Below are positions 38,707 through 48,631 of a DNA stretch of 64,000 nt, piece by piece; the stretch's first letter is position 1, and every line of letters starts with the position of its first letter. This stretch comes from Muribaculaceae bacterium. Lineage in GTDB: Bacteria > Bacteroidota > Bacteroidia > Bacteroidales > Muribaculaceae. The DNA is taken from positions 57,854-121,853 of the forward strand of contig JAFTRI010000007.1 in NCBI GenBank assembly GCA_017462345.1, read 5' to 3'. The position numbers were made by a program, and so were the translations under genes. The notes under the pieces are model-generated. The model was not told where the DNA came from and searched no databases. It worked only from the letters and a program-made list of their open reading frames with translations.

Positions 38707-39629
38707 TTACCCGATTGCGCTATATATTACTGAAATGGCTATTGGCAACAACCGCGAGATTGCCTTTCTGGATGCTTTACCGCATTGCCGACATCATATA
38801 CATTATCATTTACCATTTCGCCAAATATCGCAGGGAAATTGTCACCAAGAATATAGCCGAGTCATTCCCTGAACTATCCGGCAAGGAACGCAACAAAATC
38901 ATGCGCGGATTCTACCGTCACTTTGCCGACTACATTGTCGAGACTATCAAGATTAATCACATAAGCGACAAGCAAATGCGCCGGCACATGACATTCGAGA
39001 ACATCGAGCTTGTCGACTCGCTAATCGACAAAGGGCGTTCGGTCGTTGCCTATTTTTCCCACTATGGCAATTGGGAATGGGTAACATCCATAACACTCTG
39101 GAGCAGACATGCCATTAACGGCACGGCTCAATACTGTCAAGTATACAGGCCACTGAAAGACCGGTGGTTTGACAATTATTTCCTGAAACTCCGCAGCCGT
39201 TTCAATTCAATATCAATAAAAAAACGCAGTGTCCTGCGAGAACTCATAACACTACGGCGCAACAACACCCCAAGTGTCACAGGCTTCATGAGTGACCAGA
39301 AACCGAGCGGAGGTGACCTGTCTCATGTCGTCAAATTCCTGAATCATCCCACAGCAGTAATTACCGGGACAGAGACTCTTGCCCGAAAACTTGACATGGC
39401 AGTAGTCTATATTGATGTGGAGAAAATCAAACGCGGACACTATCACATCACCCTGCGGCTCATTGCCGAAGACTGTTCCACAATGCCCGAGTTATCGGTT
39501 ACCGACACCTATACCCGTATGCTGGAACACACAATACGGCGCAACCCCGACATCTGGTTATGGTCACATAACCGATGGAAAAACAAAGTCTTATTCCCTT
39601 CCAACGATACGCGACCAAATGACCATTAA
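38703..39629 (+). CDS. LpxL/HtrB-like lipid A acyltransferase
   Basis: 308-aa member of the lysophospholipid/lipid A acyltransferase family. An N-terminal hydrophobic helix (about 8-40) anchors it to the inner membrane. The catalytic H-X4-E motif appears as SHYGNWEW (about 118-125), and a second conserved block is FMSDQKPSGG. It should transfer a secondary acyl chain to lipid A or a related lipid. It overlaps mtaB by four bases and the next GT2 gene by 11, so all three are in one transcript. Confidence 0.88.
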   Translation: MITRLRYILLKWLLATTARLPFWMLYRIADIIYIIIYHFAKYRREIVTKNIAESFPELSGKERNKIMRGFYRHFADYIVETIKINHISDKQMRRHMTFENIELVDSLIDKGRSVVAYFSHYGNWEWVTSITLWSRHAINGTAQYCQVYRPLKDRWFDNYFLKLRSRFNSISIKKRSVLRELITLRRNNTPSVTGFMSDQKPSGGDLSHVVKFLNHPTAVITGTETLARKLDMAVVYIDVEKIKRGHYHITLRLIAEDCSTMPELSVTDTYTRMLEHTIRRNPDIWLWSHNRWKNKVLFPSNDTRPNDH

Positions 39630-40617
39630 GCCCATTGCCGTAATAATACTCAACTGGAACGGAGAAAAACTCCTAACGGAATTCCTTCCACAAGTTATAG
39701 GAACTACCGACAATTCCATTGCCGACATCATCGTTGCCGACAATGGCAGCAGCGACAACTCCCTCTCATTGCTCCGCAACCGGTTTCCACAAATAAAAAC
39801 ACTGGAATTTGACAGGAACTATGGTTTTGCCGAAGGCTACAACCGTGCAATCGGTATCACACGATACCGCTATACCATTCTGCTCAACTCCGATGTCGCC
39901 ACAACTCCGGGATGGGTAAACATCCTTTACGACTACATGGAATCAAATCCACAGGTAGGAGCCTGCCAGCCTAAATTATTGTCATATTCAGAAAAAGACC
40001 GATTCGAATATGCAGGTGCATCAGGAGGCTTCCTTGACCGTAACGGATACCCGTTCTGTCGTGGGCGTATATTTTCTTCAGTCGAGAAAGATTCAGGACA
40101 ATACGATGACATTATTTCCATATTCTGGGCCACAGGAGCCGTTTTGATGGTACGGTCCGACCTTTACCTCGAAATCGGGGGACTCGATAAGGATTTTTTT
40201 GCCCACATGGAAGAGATAGACCTCTGTTGGCGTATATTATTGAAAGGCTACGACATAAAGGCTATACCACAAAGCATCGCCTACCATCTTGGCGGTGGAA
40301 GCCTCCCCGCATCCGACCCGAGAAAGACATACCTTAATTTCAGGAACAACCTGCTGCTGCTACACAAGAATTTACCCGACTCTACCCGTGGCAAGACACT
40401 ATTCCGCAGGCGTCTGTACGACACCGCAGCCTGGCTTAAATTCATACTGGCACTTGACTTCGCCAATGCCAATGCCATACTTCGCGCCCACAACGACTTC
40501 CGGCACATGCGCAAAGGTTATACATCCCATCCGGCAATCGACCTGCTACAGACGCGTAAAGACTGTCAACGCAACATAGTCATAGACTACTATCTGCGCC
40601 ATAAGACCCGTTATTGA
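39619..40617 (+). CDS. GT2 family glycosyltransferase (rhamnosyltransferase-like)
   Basis: 332-aa GT-A fold enzyme starting IAVIILNWNGEKLLTEFLP, typical of the rhamnosyltransferase-like GT2 group found in LPS and cell-surface glycan loci. Motifs are IIVADNGSSDNS, LLNSDVATTPGW (DXD-like) and FFAHMEEIDLCWR with the catalytic acidic pair. The frame is open upstream to 39412 but that region is the acyltransferase gene in another frame; the ATG at 39619 overlaps its stop by 11 bases. It is probably used together with the LpxL-like enzyme in glycolipid synthesis. Confidence 0.88.
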   Translation: MTIKPIAVIILNWNGEKLLTEFLPQVIGTTDNSIADIIVADNGSSDNSLSLLRNRFPQIKTLEFDRNYGFAEGYNRAIGITRYRYTILLNSDVATTPGWVNILYDYMESNPQVGACQPKLLSYSEKDRFEYAGASGGFLDRNGYPFCRGRIFSSVEKDSGQYDDIISIFWATGAVLMVRSDLYLEIGGLDKDFFAHMEEIDLCWRILLKGYDIKAIPQSIAYHLGGGSLPASDPRKTYLNFRNNLLLLHKNLPDSTRGKTLFRRRLYDTAAWLKFILALDFANANAILRAHNDFRHMRKGYTSHPAIDLLQTRKDCQRNIVIDYYLRHKTRY

Positions 40618-40624
40618 CCCTATT

Positions 40625-40981
40625 TTACCAACGATAAGAAACGGCAACTGACTCTACCTCACAACTTATAGGAGGTGTCAGTTTGGCAATCGAAATCATT
40701 CCGCCCTGAATTACCGGATAGCGTTGGATTAACGCACCCTTCAGGCGACCTATAACATGCTCAAGCAGATTTGACGGTACTTTCATTACATTCTTTACAA
40801 TCTCGACGATCTCCGAATAATCCAATGTTGAAGTCACATTATCCGTCTGCATCGCATTATCAATCGAATAACGCAAATGCACCGTAACCTCAAATACATT
40901 TCCCGAAACACGCTCCTGCTCTAAAACTCCATGGTATGCCTGCAAACGCAACTTATTTACTTCAATAATTCCTGTTGCCAT
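40625..40981 (-). CDS. folB: Dihydroneopterin aldolase
   Basis: 118-aa enzyme of folate synthesis, cleaving 7,8-dihydroneopterin to 6-hydroxymethyl-dihydropterin and glycolaldehyde. Family motifs are LRLQAYHGVLEQER near the N-terminus, LDYSEIVEIVKNVM, LLEHVIGRL (with the conserved Glu) and the C-terminal KLTPPISCEVESVAVSY. Normal length. It lies 25 bases downstream of rnr on the same strand and ends seven bases from the convergent GT2 gene. Confidence 0.95.
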   Translation of the reverse strand: MATGIIEVNKLRLQAYHGVLEQERVSGNVFEVTVHLRYSIDNAMQTDNVTSTLDYSEIVEIVKNVMKVPSNLLEHVIGRLKGALIQRYPVIQGGMISIAKLTPPISCEVESVAVSYRW

Positions 40982-41006
40982 AAATTTGTGTAATTTTCTT
41001 AGTTGA

Positions 41007-43250
41007 TTAATTTTTTCTATTTCTTTTGCCCGATCTCTTTTCTGAATTGCTCAACGCCTGTGCGACAGAGACAACACGTCCCATACCGTCCTCTCCCTTG
41101 CTTTCCTCATCGGCAAATGCAAAATCCACCTGCTTTCGTTCAAGGTTTGCTCTGATAATACGTACCTTTACCTTATCGCCAAGGCGATAGCGGACATTAC
41201 TGCATCGTCCCACCAGACAATAGTTCCGTTCGTCAAGGTCATAGTAATCGGCAGCCAGTTCCCTTATCGGTATCAGACCCTCACACTTGTTCTCGTCAAG
41301 TTCCACAAACAAGCCCCATTCCGTAACACCGGATACGATTCCGTCGTAAACCTCATTGACATGGTCGGCAAGAAATTCCACCTGCTTATATTTTATCGAG
41401 GCTCTCTCAGCACTGGTGGCAAGTTGCTCCATATCCGACGAATGTTTGCACAGTTGCTCAAGCTTATCACGGCTGGCACTGCGTCCGCCATTCATATACC
41501 GGTCAAGAAGCCTGTGCACAAGCATATCGGGATAACGCCGTATAGGAGATGTAAAATGCGTGTAATAATCAAACCCCAGACCGTAATGTCCTATATTCTC
41601 AGTCGTGTACACAGCCTTGGCCATTGCCCTGACAGCAAGCGTCGACAGGAAGTTTTCTTCTCCTTTCCCCTTTACATCGCTCAACATTCTGTTTATCGAA
41701 CGGTTCACCTCCCGCGATGAACCCTGAGCTTTGACCTTATACCCGAATGTCCGGGACAATGATGCAAGATCTGCAAGTTTATCCGGATCAGGCATATCAT
41801 GGACACGGTACACAAAAGCCTTGGCTTTCTTCTTATCGCTTGGATTCCCTATAGTTTGGGCGACTGTTTTATTCGCAAGAAGCATAAACTCCTCTATGAG
41901 TTTATTTGCATCCTTTGATTCCTTGAAATACACGCTGGTCGGATGACCCGCTTCATCAATGTTGAACTTCACCTCTACACGGTCAAATTCAACCGAACCG
42001 TTATCGTATCGCTGTTTACGGAGAATCTTTGCCATCTTGTCAAGTGCCAGAATCTCCCGGGCATAATCACCCTGACCGGTTTCTATTACATCCTGCGCCT
42101 CCTCGTATGTAAAGCGGCGGTTACTCTTTATCACAGTACGCGCTATACGGTAATCAAGCACTTTTGCATCCTCGCTCATTTCAAACACACATGAGAACGC
42201 CAGTTTCTCCTCATCAGGTCGCAACGAGCATATTCCGTTACACAAGTGTTCGGGCAACATAGGGACAACCCTGTCCACAAGATACACCGAAGTGGCACGG
42301 CTGCGAGCCTCCCTGTCTATAATCGTATCGGGGGTTACATAATAAGTCACATCGGCAATATGCACACCCACCTCATAATTCCCGTTTGCCAGTCGGCGGA
42401 GAGACAACGCGTCATCAAAATCTTTAGCATCTTGCGGGTCTATTGTAAAAGTCGTGACTTCACGCATATCCTCACGCGCGGCAATTATCTCGGGGGTTAT
42501 TCCTGCATCAATCCTGTCGGCAGCTTTTTCTACAGTCTTTGGATACACGTATGGCAATCCGAATTCGGCAAGTATAGCATGTATTTCCGCATTGTTCTCA
42601 CCGCTACGCCCAAGGATGTCGACAACCTCCCCCCTCGGGTTCTTGGCGTTGTCCGGCCAGCCTGTTATCCTTACAACAGCCTTATCCCCATCAACACCAC
42701 CTTTCAGTTTTGCCTTAGGAATGAATATATCGGTTGCCAAATATTTGGAATCAGTCAGCAGATAGCCGTATTGCTTATCCATTATTTGCAATGTACCGAT
42801 AAACACTTGGTCCTTTTTCTCAATAATTTCAAGCACAATAGCTTCCGGTTCCGCGCCACGACGACGTGCTGCGATATTCACTCTCACTCTGTCTCCGTTA
42901 AGAGCATGCAACGAATTACGTTCGGCAACGAATATCATTTCATTGTCATCATCAATAATGACACCATTTTTCCCGTTACTGCGACGGACGAATACCCCGA
43001 CAGAGACATTCGCTCTCTTAGGAGACTTATACTTTCCGGGGGAAGTCTCTACAAGATTCCCGTCAAATGCCAGTTCGGCAAGAATCATGGCAACAGCCCG
43101 TTGCTGAGACATGGCCGACACACCTATGGCATGAGACACCTGCTTGTAATTGAATGTACTGTTTTTCTGGTTTTCAATAAACCCTATTACCATACGGCGC
43201 AATTCAGCCGACGGGATTTTTGCCGAGTTTTTTTTCGAAGAACGTGCCAT
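41007..43250 (-). CDS. rnr: Ribonuclease R
   Basis: 747-aa processive 3'-5' exoribonuclease. Domain order is an N-terminal winged helix (about 10-75), two OB/cold-shock domains (about 80-230), the RNB catalytic domain (about 255-590) with the metal-binding acidic cluster TIDPQDAKDFDDALS and EEFMLLANKTVA, and a C-terminal S1 domain (about 640-720, YDGIVSGVTEWGLFVEL) with a short basic tail. It degrades structured RNA and takes part in rRNA quality control. It lies between gyrB (upstream, about 100 bases) and folB. Confidence 0.95.
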   Translation of the reverse strand: MARSSKKNSAKIPSAELRRMVIGFIENQKNSTFNYKQVSHAIGVSAMSQQRAVAMILAELAFDGNLVETSPGKYKSPKRANVSVGVFVRRSNGKNGVIIDDDNEMIFVAERNSLHALNGDRVRVNIAARRRGAEPEAIVLEIIEKKDQVFIGTLQIMDKQYGYLLTDSKYLATDIFIPKAKLKGGVDGDKAVVRITGWPDNAKNPRGEVVDILGRSGENNAEIHAILAEFGLPYVYPKTVEKAADRIDAGITPEIIAAREDMREVTTFTIDPQDAKDFDDALSLRRLANGNYEVGVHIADVTYYVTPDTIIDREARSRATSVYLVDRVVPMLPEHLCNGICSLRPDEEKLAFSCVFEMSEDAKVLDYRIARTVIKSNRRFTYEEAQDVIETGQGDYAREILALDKMAKILRKQRYDNGSVEFDRVEVKFNIDEAGHPTSVYFKESKDANKLIEEFMLLANKTVAQTIGNPSDKKKAKAFVYRVHDMPDPDKLADLASLSRTFGYKVKAQGSSREVNRSINRMLSDVKGKGEENFLSTLAVRAMAKAVYTTENIGHYGLGFDYYTHFTSPIRRYPDMLVHRLLDRYMNGGRSASRDKLEQLCKHSSDMEQLATSAERASIKYKQVEFLADHVNEVYDGIVSGVTEWGLFVELDENKCEGLIPIRELAADYYDLDERNYCLVGRCSNVRYRLGDKVKVRIIRANLERKQVDFAFADEESKGEDGMGRVVSVAQALSNSEKRSGKRNRKN

Positions 43251-43307
43251 AGGCTACTGGCATTTGGTTTGGAATATTACTTTGATATATGAACCAGCCT
43301 TAACACT

Positions 43308-43344
43308 GTCGGGACAGAAACATTTTCCATCATTCTGTCCCGAC
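43308..43344 (-). terminator. Hairpin between gyrB and rnr, possible terminator
   Basis: Perfect 12-bp inverted repeat, GTCGGGACAGAA (43308-43319) with TTCTGTCCCGAC (43333-43344), loop 13 bases. It starts ten bases after the gyrB stop. Neither flank has a good T tract, so it may be a 3'-end stabiliser or a processing site rather than an intrinsic terminator. Confidence 0.5.
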
Positions 43345-43353
43345 CCGTCCGGG

Positions 43354-45285
43354 CTAAGCGTCAATATTTGCATAATTGGCATTTGCCTCAATGAAATCCC
43401 GTCTCGGTGCGACATCCTCGCCCATCAGCATCGAGAATATCCTGTCGGCCTCGGCCGCATCACTGATATTGACCTGTTTCAACAAACGCTGATTGGGATC
43501 CATAGTAGTATCACGAAGTTCCTCCGCACTCATTTCCCCAAGACCCTTATACCTCTGGACCTTAGTCTTGTCACCGTATTTGGCGATAAACTGCTGCACC
43601 TGTGCATCAGTCCAACAATATTCCTCAGTCTTTCCACGTGTACATTTATACAACGGCGGAGTGGCGAGATAAAGGTAACCGTTCTCTATTACCGGACGCA
43701 TCCGGCGGAAGAAGAATGTCATGAGCAATGTCGCGATATGACTGCCATCCACATCAGCATCGGTCATGATTATAATCTTGTGATAGGCAAGTTTTGAAAT
43801 ATTAACCTCCTTCGGATCATCCTCCGTGCCTATTGTCACACGCATTGCCCGGAACAGGCTGGTGATTTCCTGATTATCGAATATCTTGTGATCCATAGCC
43901 TTTTCCACATTGAGGATTTTACCGCGCAGAGGAAGGATGGCCTGAAATGTGCGGTCTCGTCCCTGCTTGGCCGTTCCGCCTGCCGAATCACCCTCAACAA
44001 GGAACAGTTCACAATCCTCCGCCGTACGCGACGAGCAGTCAGCCAATTTGCCCGGCAATCCGCCTCCGCTCAACGGAGATTTACGTTGTATCTTGACACG
44101 GGCATTGTACGCCGCATGACGTGCTTGGGCGGCAACAATCACTTTCTCGACAATTGTACGTGCCTGTTTGGGATGCTCCTCCAGATAATAGCGCAATGCT
44201 TCGTTAACCGCTGTCTGCACCGCACCTATCACCTCATTGTTCCCTAATTTGGTTTTGGTTTGGCCTTCAAACTGCGGTTCCATCACCTTAACCGACACCA
44301 CTGCAGTAAGCCCCTCACGGAAGTCATCACTCGCAATGTCTATCTTAACCTTTTCAAGCATCTTGCTGTCTTCGGCATATTTTTTCAGTGTTGCCGTCAG
44401 ACCGCGGCGGAATCCGGTCAGGTGGGTACCACCCTCTATAGTGTTGATATTATTGACAAACGAATACACATTCTCATTGTACGTATTGTTGTATGTCAAC
44501 GCAACCTCTACCGGAATACCCTGTTTTTCCGTATTCAAGTGAATGACATCATTAATCAGCGACTCCTTGTTAGAATCGATGTATTCGACAAACTCCCGTA
44601 ACCCATCCTTCGAATAGAACACCTCTTTCTTCGCTTCTCCGGACTCATCCACCTCACGCATGTCGGTAAGTGTCAGCGTTATTCCGGCATTAAGGAATGC
44701 CAGATCGCGAAGTCTGTTGGCAAGAGTCGCATAGTCATACACAGTAACCGTGAATATCGAATCGTCAGGTTTGAATGAGATAATCGTACCGGTATTACTG
44801 CTGTCGCCTGCTACCAGAAGTTCCGTCGTCGGCTTTCCACAGGAATATTCCTGCACATACGCCTTCCCGTTACGATGCACCTCTGCTCTCAGATATGTCG
44901 ACAACGCGTTAACACAAGAAACGCCCACACCATGCAGACCGCCCGATACCTTGTACGAGCCCTTGTCAAACTTTCCTCCGGCATGCAGCACGGTGAGCAC
45001 CACTTCAAGAGCCGACTTATGCTCCTTTTCATGCATATCCACCGGAATACCTCGACCGTTATCAGCCACAGTTATCGAATTATCGGCATTAATCGTAACG
45101 TCTATATGGTTCGCATACCCCGCAAGAGCCTCATCTATCGAGTTGTCAACCACCTCATAGACAAGATGGTGCAGACCTTTGGCACTTATATCGCCAATGT
45201 ACATCGCAGGACGTTTACGCACGGCCTCCAAGCCTTCGAGCACCTGGATATTACTGGCGCTATATTCCTCTTTTTCTTCTGACAT
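43354..45285 (-). CDS. gyrB: DNA gyrase subunit B
   Basis: 643-aa ATPase subunit of DNA gyrase. It has the GHKL ATPase domain (YEVVDNSIDEALAGY, DNGRGIPVD, GGLHGVGVSCVNALS), the transducer domain, and the TOPRIM domain (LFLVEGDSAGGTAKQGRDR, IIMTDADVDGSHI), followed by the C-terminal gyrase B tail RYKGLGEMSAEEL. The start at 45285 (MSEEKEEYSA) gives the usual N-terminus; an upstream ATG at 45327 lies in the leader. The spacing of domains fits GyrB rather than ParE. Its promoter is at 45365-45396 and its divergent neighbour is tRNA-Pro. Confidence 0.95.
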   Translation of the reverse strand: MSEEKEEYSASNIQVLEGLEAVRKRPAMYIGDISAKGLHHLVYEVVDNSIDEALAGYANHIDVTINADNSITVADNGRGIPVDMHEKEHKSALEVVLTVLHAGGKFDKGSYKVSGGLHGVGVSCVNALSTYLRAEVHRNGKAYVQEYSCGKPTTELLVAGDSSNTGTIISFKPDDSIFTVTVYDYATLANRLRDLAFLNAGITLTLTDMREVDESGEAKKEVFYSKDGLREFVEYIDSNKESLINDVIHLNTEKQGIPVEVALTYNNTYNENVYSFVNNINTIEGGTHLTGFRRGLTATLKKYAEDSKMLEKVKIDIASDDFREGLTAVVSVKVMEPQFEGQTKTKLGNNEVIGAVQTAVNEALRYYLEEHPKQARTIVEKVIVAAQARHAAYNARVKIQRKSPLSGGGLPGKLADCSSRTAEDCELFLVEGDSAGGTAKQGRDRTFQAILPLRGKILNVEKAMDHKIFDNQEITSLFRAMRVTIGTEDDPKEVNISKLAYHKIIIMTDADVDGSHIATLLMTFFFRRMRPVIENGYLYLATPPLYKCTRGKTEEYCWTDAQVQQFIAKYGDKTKVQRYKGLGEMSAEELRDTTMDPNQRLLKQVNISDAAEADRIFSMLMGEDVAPRRDFIEANANYANIDA

Positions 45286-45364
45286 ATATCCTTTTATGTT
45301 TCTTGTAATTATTGTTTCATCTCTCAAGGCAGCACCCTCAGGGGAAAGCCCTATTTTTCAGGAA

Positions 45365-45396
45365 CAAAATTACTAAAAATACTCGTCCCGTCCAAA
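45365..45396 (-). promoter_or_regulatory. Promoter of gyrB
   Basis: On the minus strand TTTG (45396-45393), 20-base spacer, TAATTTTG (45372-45365): a perfect match to the Bacteroidota consensus, about 80 bases before the gyrB start. Confidence 0.85.
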
Positions 45397-45503
45397 TTTT
45401 TCACCAATTAGAGCAAACCCTTGATTTACTGCATATTTAACACATAAACTACCCTCAAGCAAATCTCTTTACGGCAAAAAATCCCAAAAAAGAGTTTTTT
45501 TTC

Positions 45504-45534
45504 TTGCACGTTTCAACATTAGTCCTTACCTTTG
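45504..45534 (+). promoter_or_regulatory. Promoter of tRNA-Pro
   Basis: TTG at 45504-45506, 20-base spacer and TACCTTTG at 45527-45534. The predicted start is 10-15 bases before the mature 5' end of the tRNA. Confidence 0.8.
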
Positions 45535-45551
45535 CATCGCTTTTAACCAAT

Positions 45552-45626
45552 CGGGGTGTAGCTCAGCCAGGTTAGAGTACGCGTCTGGGGGGCGTGTGGT
45601 CGGAAGTTCGAATCTTCTCACCCCGA
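45552..45626 (+). tRNA. tRNA-Pro (anticodon GGG)
   Basis: A 75-base cloverleaf. The acceptor stem is CGGGGTG (45552-45558) with CACCCCG (45619-45625) and discriminator A45626. The D arm begins TAGCTC, the anticodon stem CGCGT/GCGTG closes a seven-base loop CTGGGGG with anticodon GGG, and the T arm is GGAAG-TTCGAATC-TTCTC (with a G-T pair). CCA is not encoded. The GGG anticodon reads CCC and CCT proline codons. Confidence 0.95.
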
Positions 45627-45693
45627 CACTAAAACAATACAGCCGTTTGCAGCAAGCAGATGGCTGTTTTATTTACGCTTGTCCCGTCAAAAG

Positions 45694-45724
45694 TTGCATA
45701 TTCGCCAATAATTAGCTTCCTTTG
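45694..45724 (+). promoter_or_regulatory. Promoter of the acyl/aminosugar operon
   Basis: TTG at 45694-45696, 20-base spacer and TTCCTTTG at 45717-45724 (one mismatch to TAnnTTTG), 19 bases before the ATG of the acyl-CoA synthetase gene. The operon may alternatively be read through from the tRNA promoter, as no terminator was seen after the tRNA. Confidence 0.65.
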
Positions 45725-45743
45725 CATATTAAGACTCATTAAA

Positions 45744-47411
45744 ATGCTTAACGAAACCCTTCTTGACATATATGCCAACAGCTTCCGCGATAATTGGTCA
45801 CTGCAAGCATTGACCGATTATACTACCGGTGAATCCGTAACCTACGGGGAATTCAGCCGGAATATCGCCCGATTGCACCTTCTTTTTAGAGAATCGGGAG
45901 TAAAACAGGGAGACAAGATAGCCCTAATGGGCAAAAACACCTCCTCATGGGTCACGGTATTTATGGCAACCATAACATACGGTGCAGTCATCGTCCCGGT
46001 GCTGCAAGACTTCAATCCGCAGGATGCCCAACACATCATAAACCATTCCGACGCCGCAATGCTTTTCATCTCCAATCACCTGTGGGAGACATTCGAGATT
46101 GAAAAGATGCCTAAATTACAGGCGATATTATCGCTCGACAACGGCAACATTCTTGCCGAAAACTCAGCAAACGGAGAAAAGGTCACACCAATTCTGAAGA
46201 ACTTGTCCCGCAAGTTCCGTTCAGTATACAAAAAAGGATTTACCCAAAATGATGTATGCTATCCATCGCTGCCACCGCAATCACTGGCTGTCATCAACTA
46301 CACCTCCGGCACGACAGGATTCTCCAAAGGCGTTATGCTGAGCCTCAACAACCTTTGTGGCAATGTGGTGTACGGCATACAGTCCAAATTGCATTACCCC
46401 GGCTCCAGATGCCTGTCATTCCTCCCGTTGGCGCACGCCTACGGCTGCGCATTCGACATGCTTGTGCCTTTGGCAGTAGGAACCCACATCACCCTTTTCG
46501 GGAAAATACCTTCACCGAAATTACTGCTGAAAGCCATGAGCGAGATCAAACCCAATCTCGTGATATGCGTACCGCTGATATTGGAAAAAGTCTACAAGAA
46601 GCAGATCCTTCCCATGATAACTAAGAAAGCCATGCGTTGGGTACTCGCGATACCGTTGCTGGACAAAGCCATTTACGTGAAAATCCGGCGCAAGCTGATC
46701 GAGGCTTTCGGAGGAGAATTTGAAGAGGTCATTGTCGGGGGTGCGCCACTCAATCATGAAGTAGAGGATTTCCTCCACCGCATCAAGTTCCCGTTCACCG
46801 TAGGCTATGGTATGACAGAATGCGCACCGCTCATCAGCCACACACCCTGGAGACAATTCCACTGCATGTCCTCAGGACGCACCCTGCCGGGAATTATGCA
46901 ATCCAAGATACTGAGCGATGATCCCGAGAATGTCCCGGGCGAGATATGCGTTAAAGGTGAAAACGTGATGCAAGGATACTATAAGAATATCAGTGCCACA
47001 GAAGCGGTACTCGATGCCGATGGCTGGCTGCACACCGGCGATATGGGGACTCGCAGTGCCGACGGTACAATATACATCAAGGGACGCTACAAGACAATGA
47101 TTCTCTCGTCCAACGGACAGAATATCTATCCCGAGGAGATAGAGGCAAAACTAAACAACATGCCTTTCGTAGCCGAAAGCCTTGTAGTAGAGCGCAACAA
47201 CAGGCTTGTCGCACTTGTCTATCCTGACTATGAGTCGATGGATGCCAACGGAGTCTCCACAGCACAACTTCCCGAGACAATGGAGCAGATACGCATTGAG
47301 CTCAACAGGCTTGTCGCACCTTACGAAAAAATCGACAAAATACAATTGATTGCTAACGAGTTTGAGAAAACGCCCAAACGTTCCATCAAACGATACTTAT
47401 ATAACGCTTAA
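45744..47411 (+). CDS. AMP-dependent acyl-CoA synthetase (long-chain fatty acid ligase-like)
   Basis: 555-aa ANL-superfamily enzyme that activates a carboxylic acid to acyl-AMP and then acyl-CoA. Motifs are the P-loop-like YTSGTTGFSKGV, PLAHAYGCAFDM, GYGMTECAPLIS and the hinge region WLHTGDMGTRSADGTIYIKGRYK, with the C-terminal lysine near TPKRSIKRYLY. No membrane anchor. The start at 45744 is chosen because the frame upstream (to 45660) runs into the promoter. It is the first gene of an eight-gene operon; rmlB begins one base after its stop. Chain length of the substrate cannot be read. Confidence 0.88.
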   Translation: MLNETLLDIYANSFRDNWSLQALTDYTTGESVTYGEFSRNIARLHLLFRESGVKQGDKIALMGKNTSSWVTVFMATITYGAVIVPVLQDFNPQDAQHIINHSDAAMLFISNHLWETFEIEKMPKLQAILSLDNGNILAENSANGEKVTPILKNLSRKFRSVYKKGFTQNDVCYPSLPPQSLAVINYTSGTTGFSKGVMLSLNNLCGNVVYGIQSKLHYPGSRCLSFLPLAHAYGCAFDMLVPLAVGTHITLFGKIPSPKLLLKAMSEIKPNLVICVPLILEKVYKKQILPMITKKAMRWVLAIPLLDKAIYVKIRRKLIEAFGGEFEEVIVGGAPLNHEVEDFLHRIKFPFTVGYGMTECAPLISHTPWRQFHCMSSGRTLPGIMQSKILSDDPENVPGEICVKGENVMQGYYKNISATEAVLDADGWLHTGDMGTRSADGTIYIKGRYKTMILSSNGQNIYPEEIEAKLNNMPFVAESLVVERNNRLVALVYPDYESMDANGVSTAQLPETMEQIRIELNRLVAPYEKIDKIQLIANEFEKTPKRSIKRYLYNA

Positions 47412-47412
47412 A

Positions 47413-48612
47413 ATGAAACGATATTTAGTGACCGGTGCTGCCGGATTTATTGGGGCCAATTTTGTAAAGTACCTGTTAAAGAAATGGGGGAATGATGTCG
47501 AGATTGTAATTCTTGATGCATTGACCTATGCAGGAAATCCTTTAACAATAAAAGAGGAGATGGAACTGCCCAATGTCACATTTGTAAAAGGAGACATTGG
47601 CGACACCGGTCTGGTGTCCCGGCTCATCACTGTTCATGATCCTGATTTCATCGTGAATTTTGCGGCCGAATCCCACGTTGACCGAAGCATCACCAACCCG
47701 CGACTGTTTCTCGAGACCAACATTCTCGGGACCCAGAACATGCTCGACTGCGCACGGAACGCATGGTATGCCGGGAAAGACGAGCATGGCAATAATCTGT
47801 ACCGCGACGGCAAGAAATACCTCCAGATCAGCACTGACGAGGTCTACGGCTCCCTCTCCAAAGACTTTGACTCGGCTCAGCCTCTTGAAGTAAGCGAAGA
47901 CGTACGCAAAGTAATCGAAGGACGCACCGACCTGAAAACTTTCGGCAAAAAGTTCTTCACCGAAACAACGCCATTAGCTCCACGCTCTCCCTACTCGGCG
48001 GCAAAAACCGGAGCCGACCTCATCACCCTTGCCTACCACGAAACATACGGTCTTCCTGTCAACATTACACGTTGCAGTAACAATTACGGTCCATACCATT
48101 TTCCGGAAAAGCTCATACCGCTTATAATCAAGAACATCCTCGAAGGGAAACAGTTACCGGTCTATGGCAAGGGAGAGAATGTCAGAGACTGGCTATACGT
48201 CGAAGACCACGCCAAAGCTATCGACATGGTACTACGCAACGGACGCATCGGGGAAATCTACAATATCGGCGGTTTCAACGAGGAGCAGAATATCAATATC
48301 GTCAAAACCGTCATCAGCATTATTTCACGCATCATGCACGACGAGCCCGATTACCGCAACCTGCTCAAATGCGACCTTGAAGCCATCAACGAAAACCTCA
48401 TCACATACGTTACCGACCGTCCGGGACACGACATGCGCTACGCTATCGATCCCACAAAGATTGCAGTGGAACTCGGATGGTATCCGGAGACTCCGTTCAG
48501 TGTAGGTATTGAAAAAACAATACGCTGGTATCTCGACAATCAGGCGTGGGTCGAAAGCGTGACATCAGGTGAATACCAGAACTACTACGACGAAATGTAC
48601 AAAAACCGCTAA
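47413..48612 (+). CDS. rmlB: dTDP-glucose 4,6-dehydratase
   Basis: 399-aa extended SDR converting dTDP-glucose to dTDP-4-keto-6-deoxyglucose. It has the NAD motif [11 protein letters not shown], the catalytic Thr-Asp-Glu in [10 protein letters not shown] and [10 protein letters not shown] with the Tyr/Lys pair, and the [13 protein letters not shown] substrate block. It is longer than the E. coli enzyme because of an insert at about 150-190, as in many Bacteroidales homologues. There is no rmlC or rmlD nearby, so the product is probably diverted to the amino sugar pathway by the FdtA/FdtB-like enzymes downstream. Confidence 0.95.
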   Translation: MKRYLVTGAAGFIGANFVKYLLKKWGNDVEIVILDALTYAGNPLTIKEEMELPNVTFVKGDIGDTGLVSRLITVHDPDFIVNFAAESHVDRSITNPRLFLETNILGTQNMLDCARNAWYAGKDEHGNNLYRDGKKYLQISTDEVYGSLSKDFDSAQPLEVSEDVRKVIEGRTDLKTFGKKFFTETTPLAPRSPYSAAKTGADLITLAYHETYGLPVNITRCSNNYGPYHFPEKLIPLIIKNILEGKQLPVYGKGENVRDWLYVEDHAKAIDMVLRNGRIGEIYNIGGFNEEQNINIVKTVISIISRIMHDEPDYRNLLKCDLEAINENLITYVTDRPGHDMRYAIDPTKIAVELGWYPETPFSVGIEKTIRWYLDNQAWVESVTSGEYQNYYDEMYKNR

Positions 48613-48631
48613 CCCGATAATTACTGTAAAA

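Noticed and set aside
42246-43292. 348-codon open frame on the plus strand opposite rnr
   Set aside because: It lies wholly antisense to the well-supported ribonuclease R gene, has no recognisable domain, and is explained by codon structure of the opposite strand.
45286-45360. Upstream ATG for gyrB at 45327
   Set aside because: The added 14 residues do not match GyrB N-termini; MSEEKEEYSA at 45285 does.
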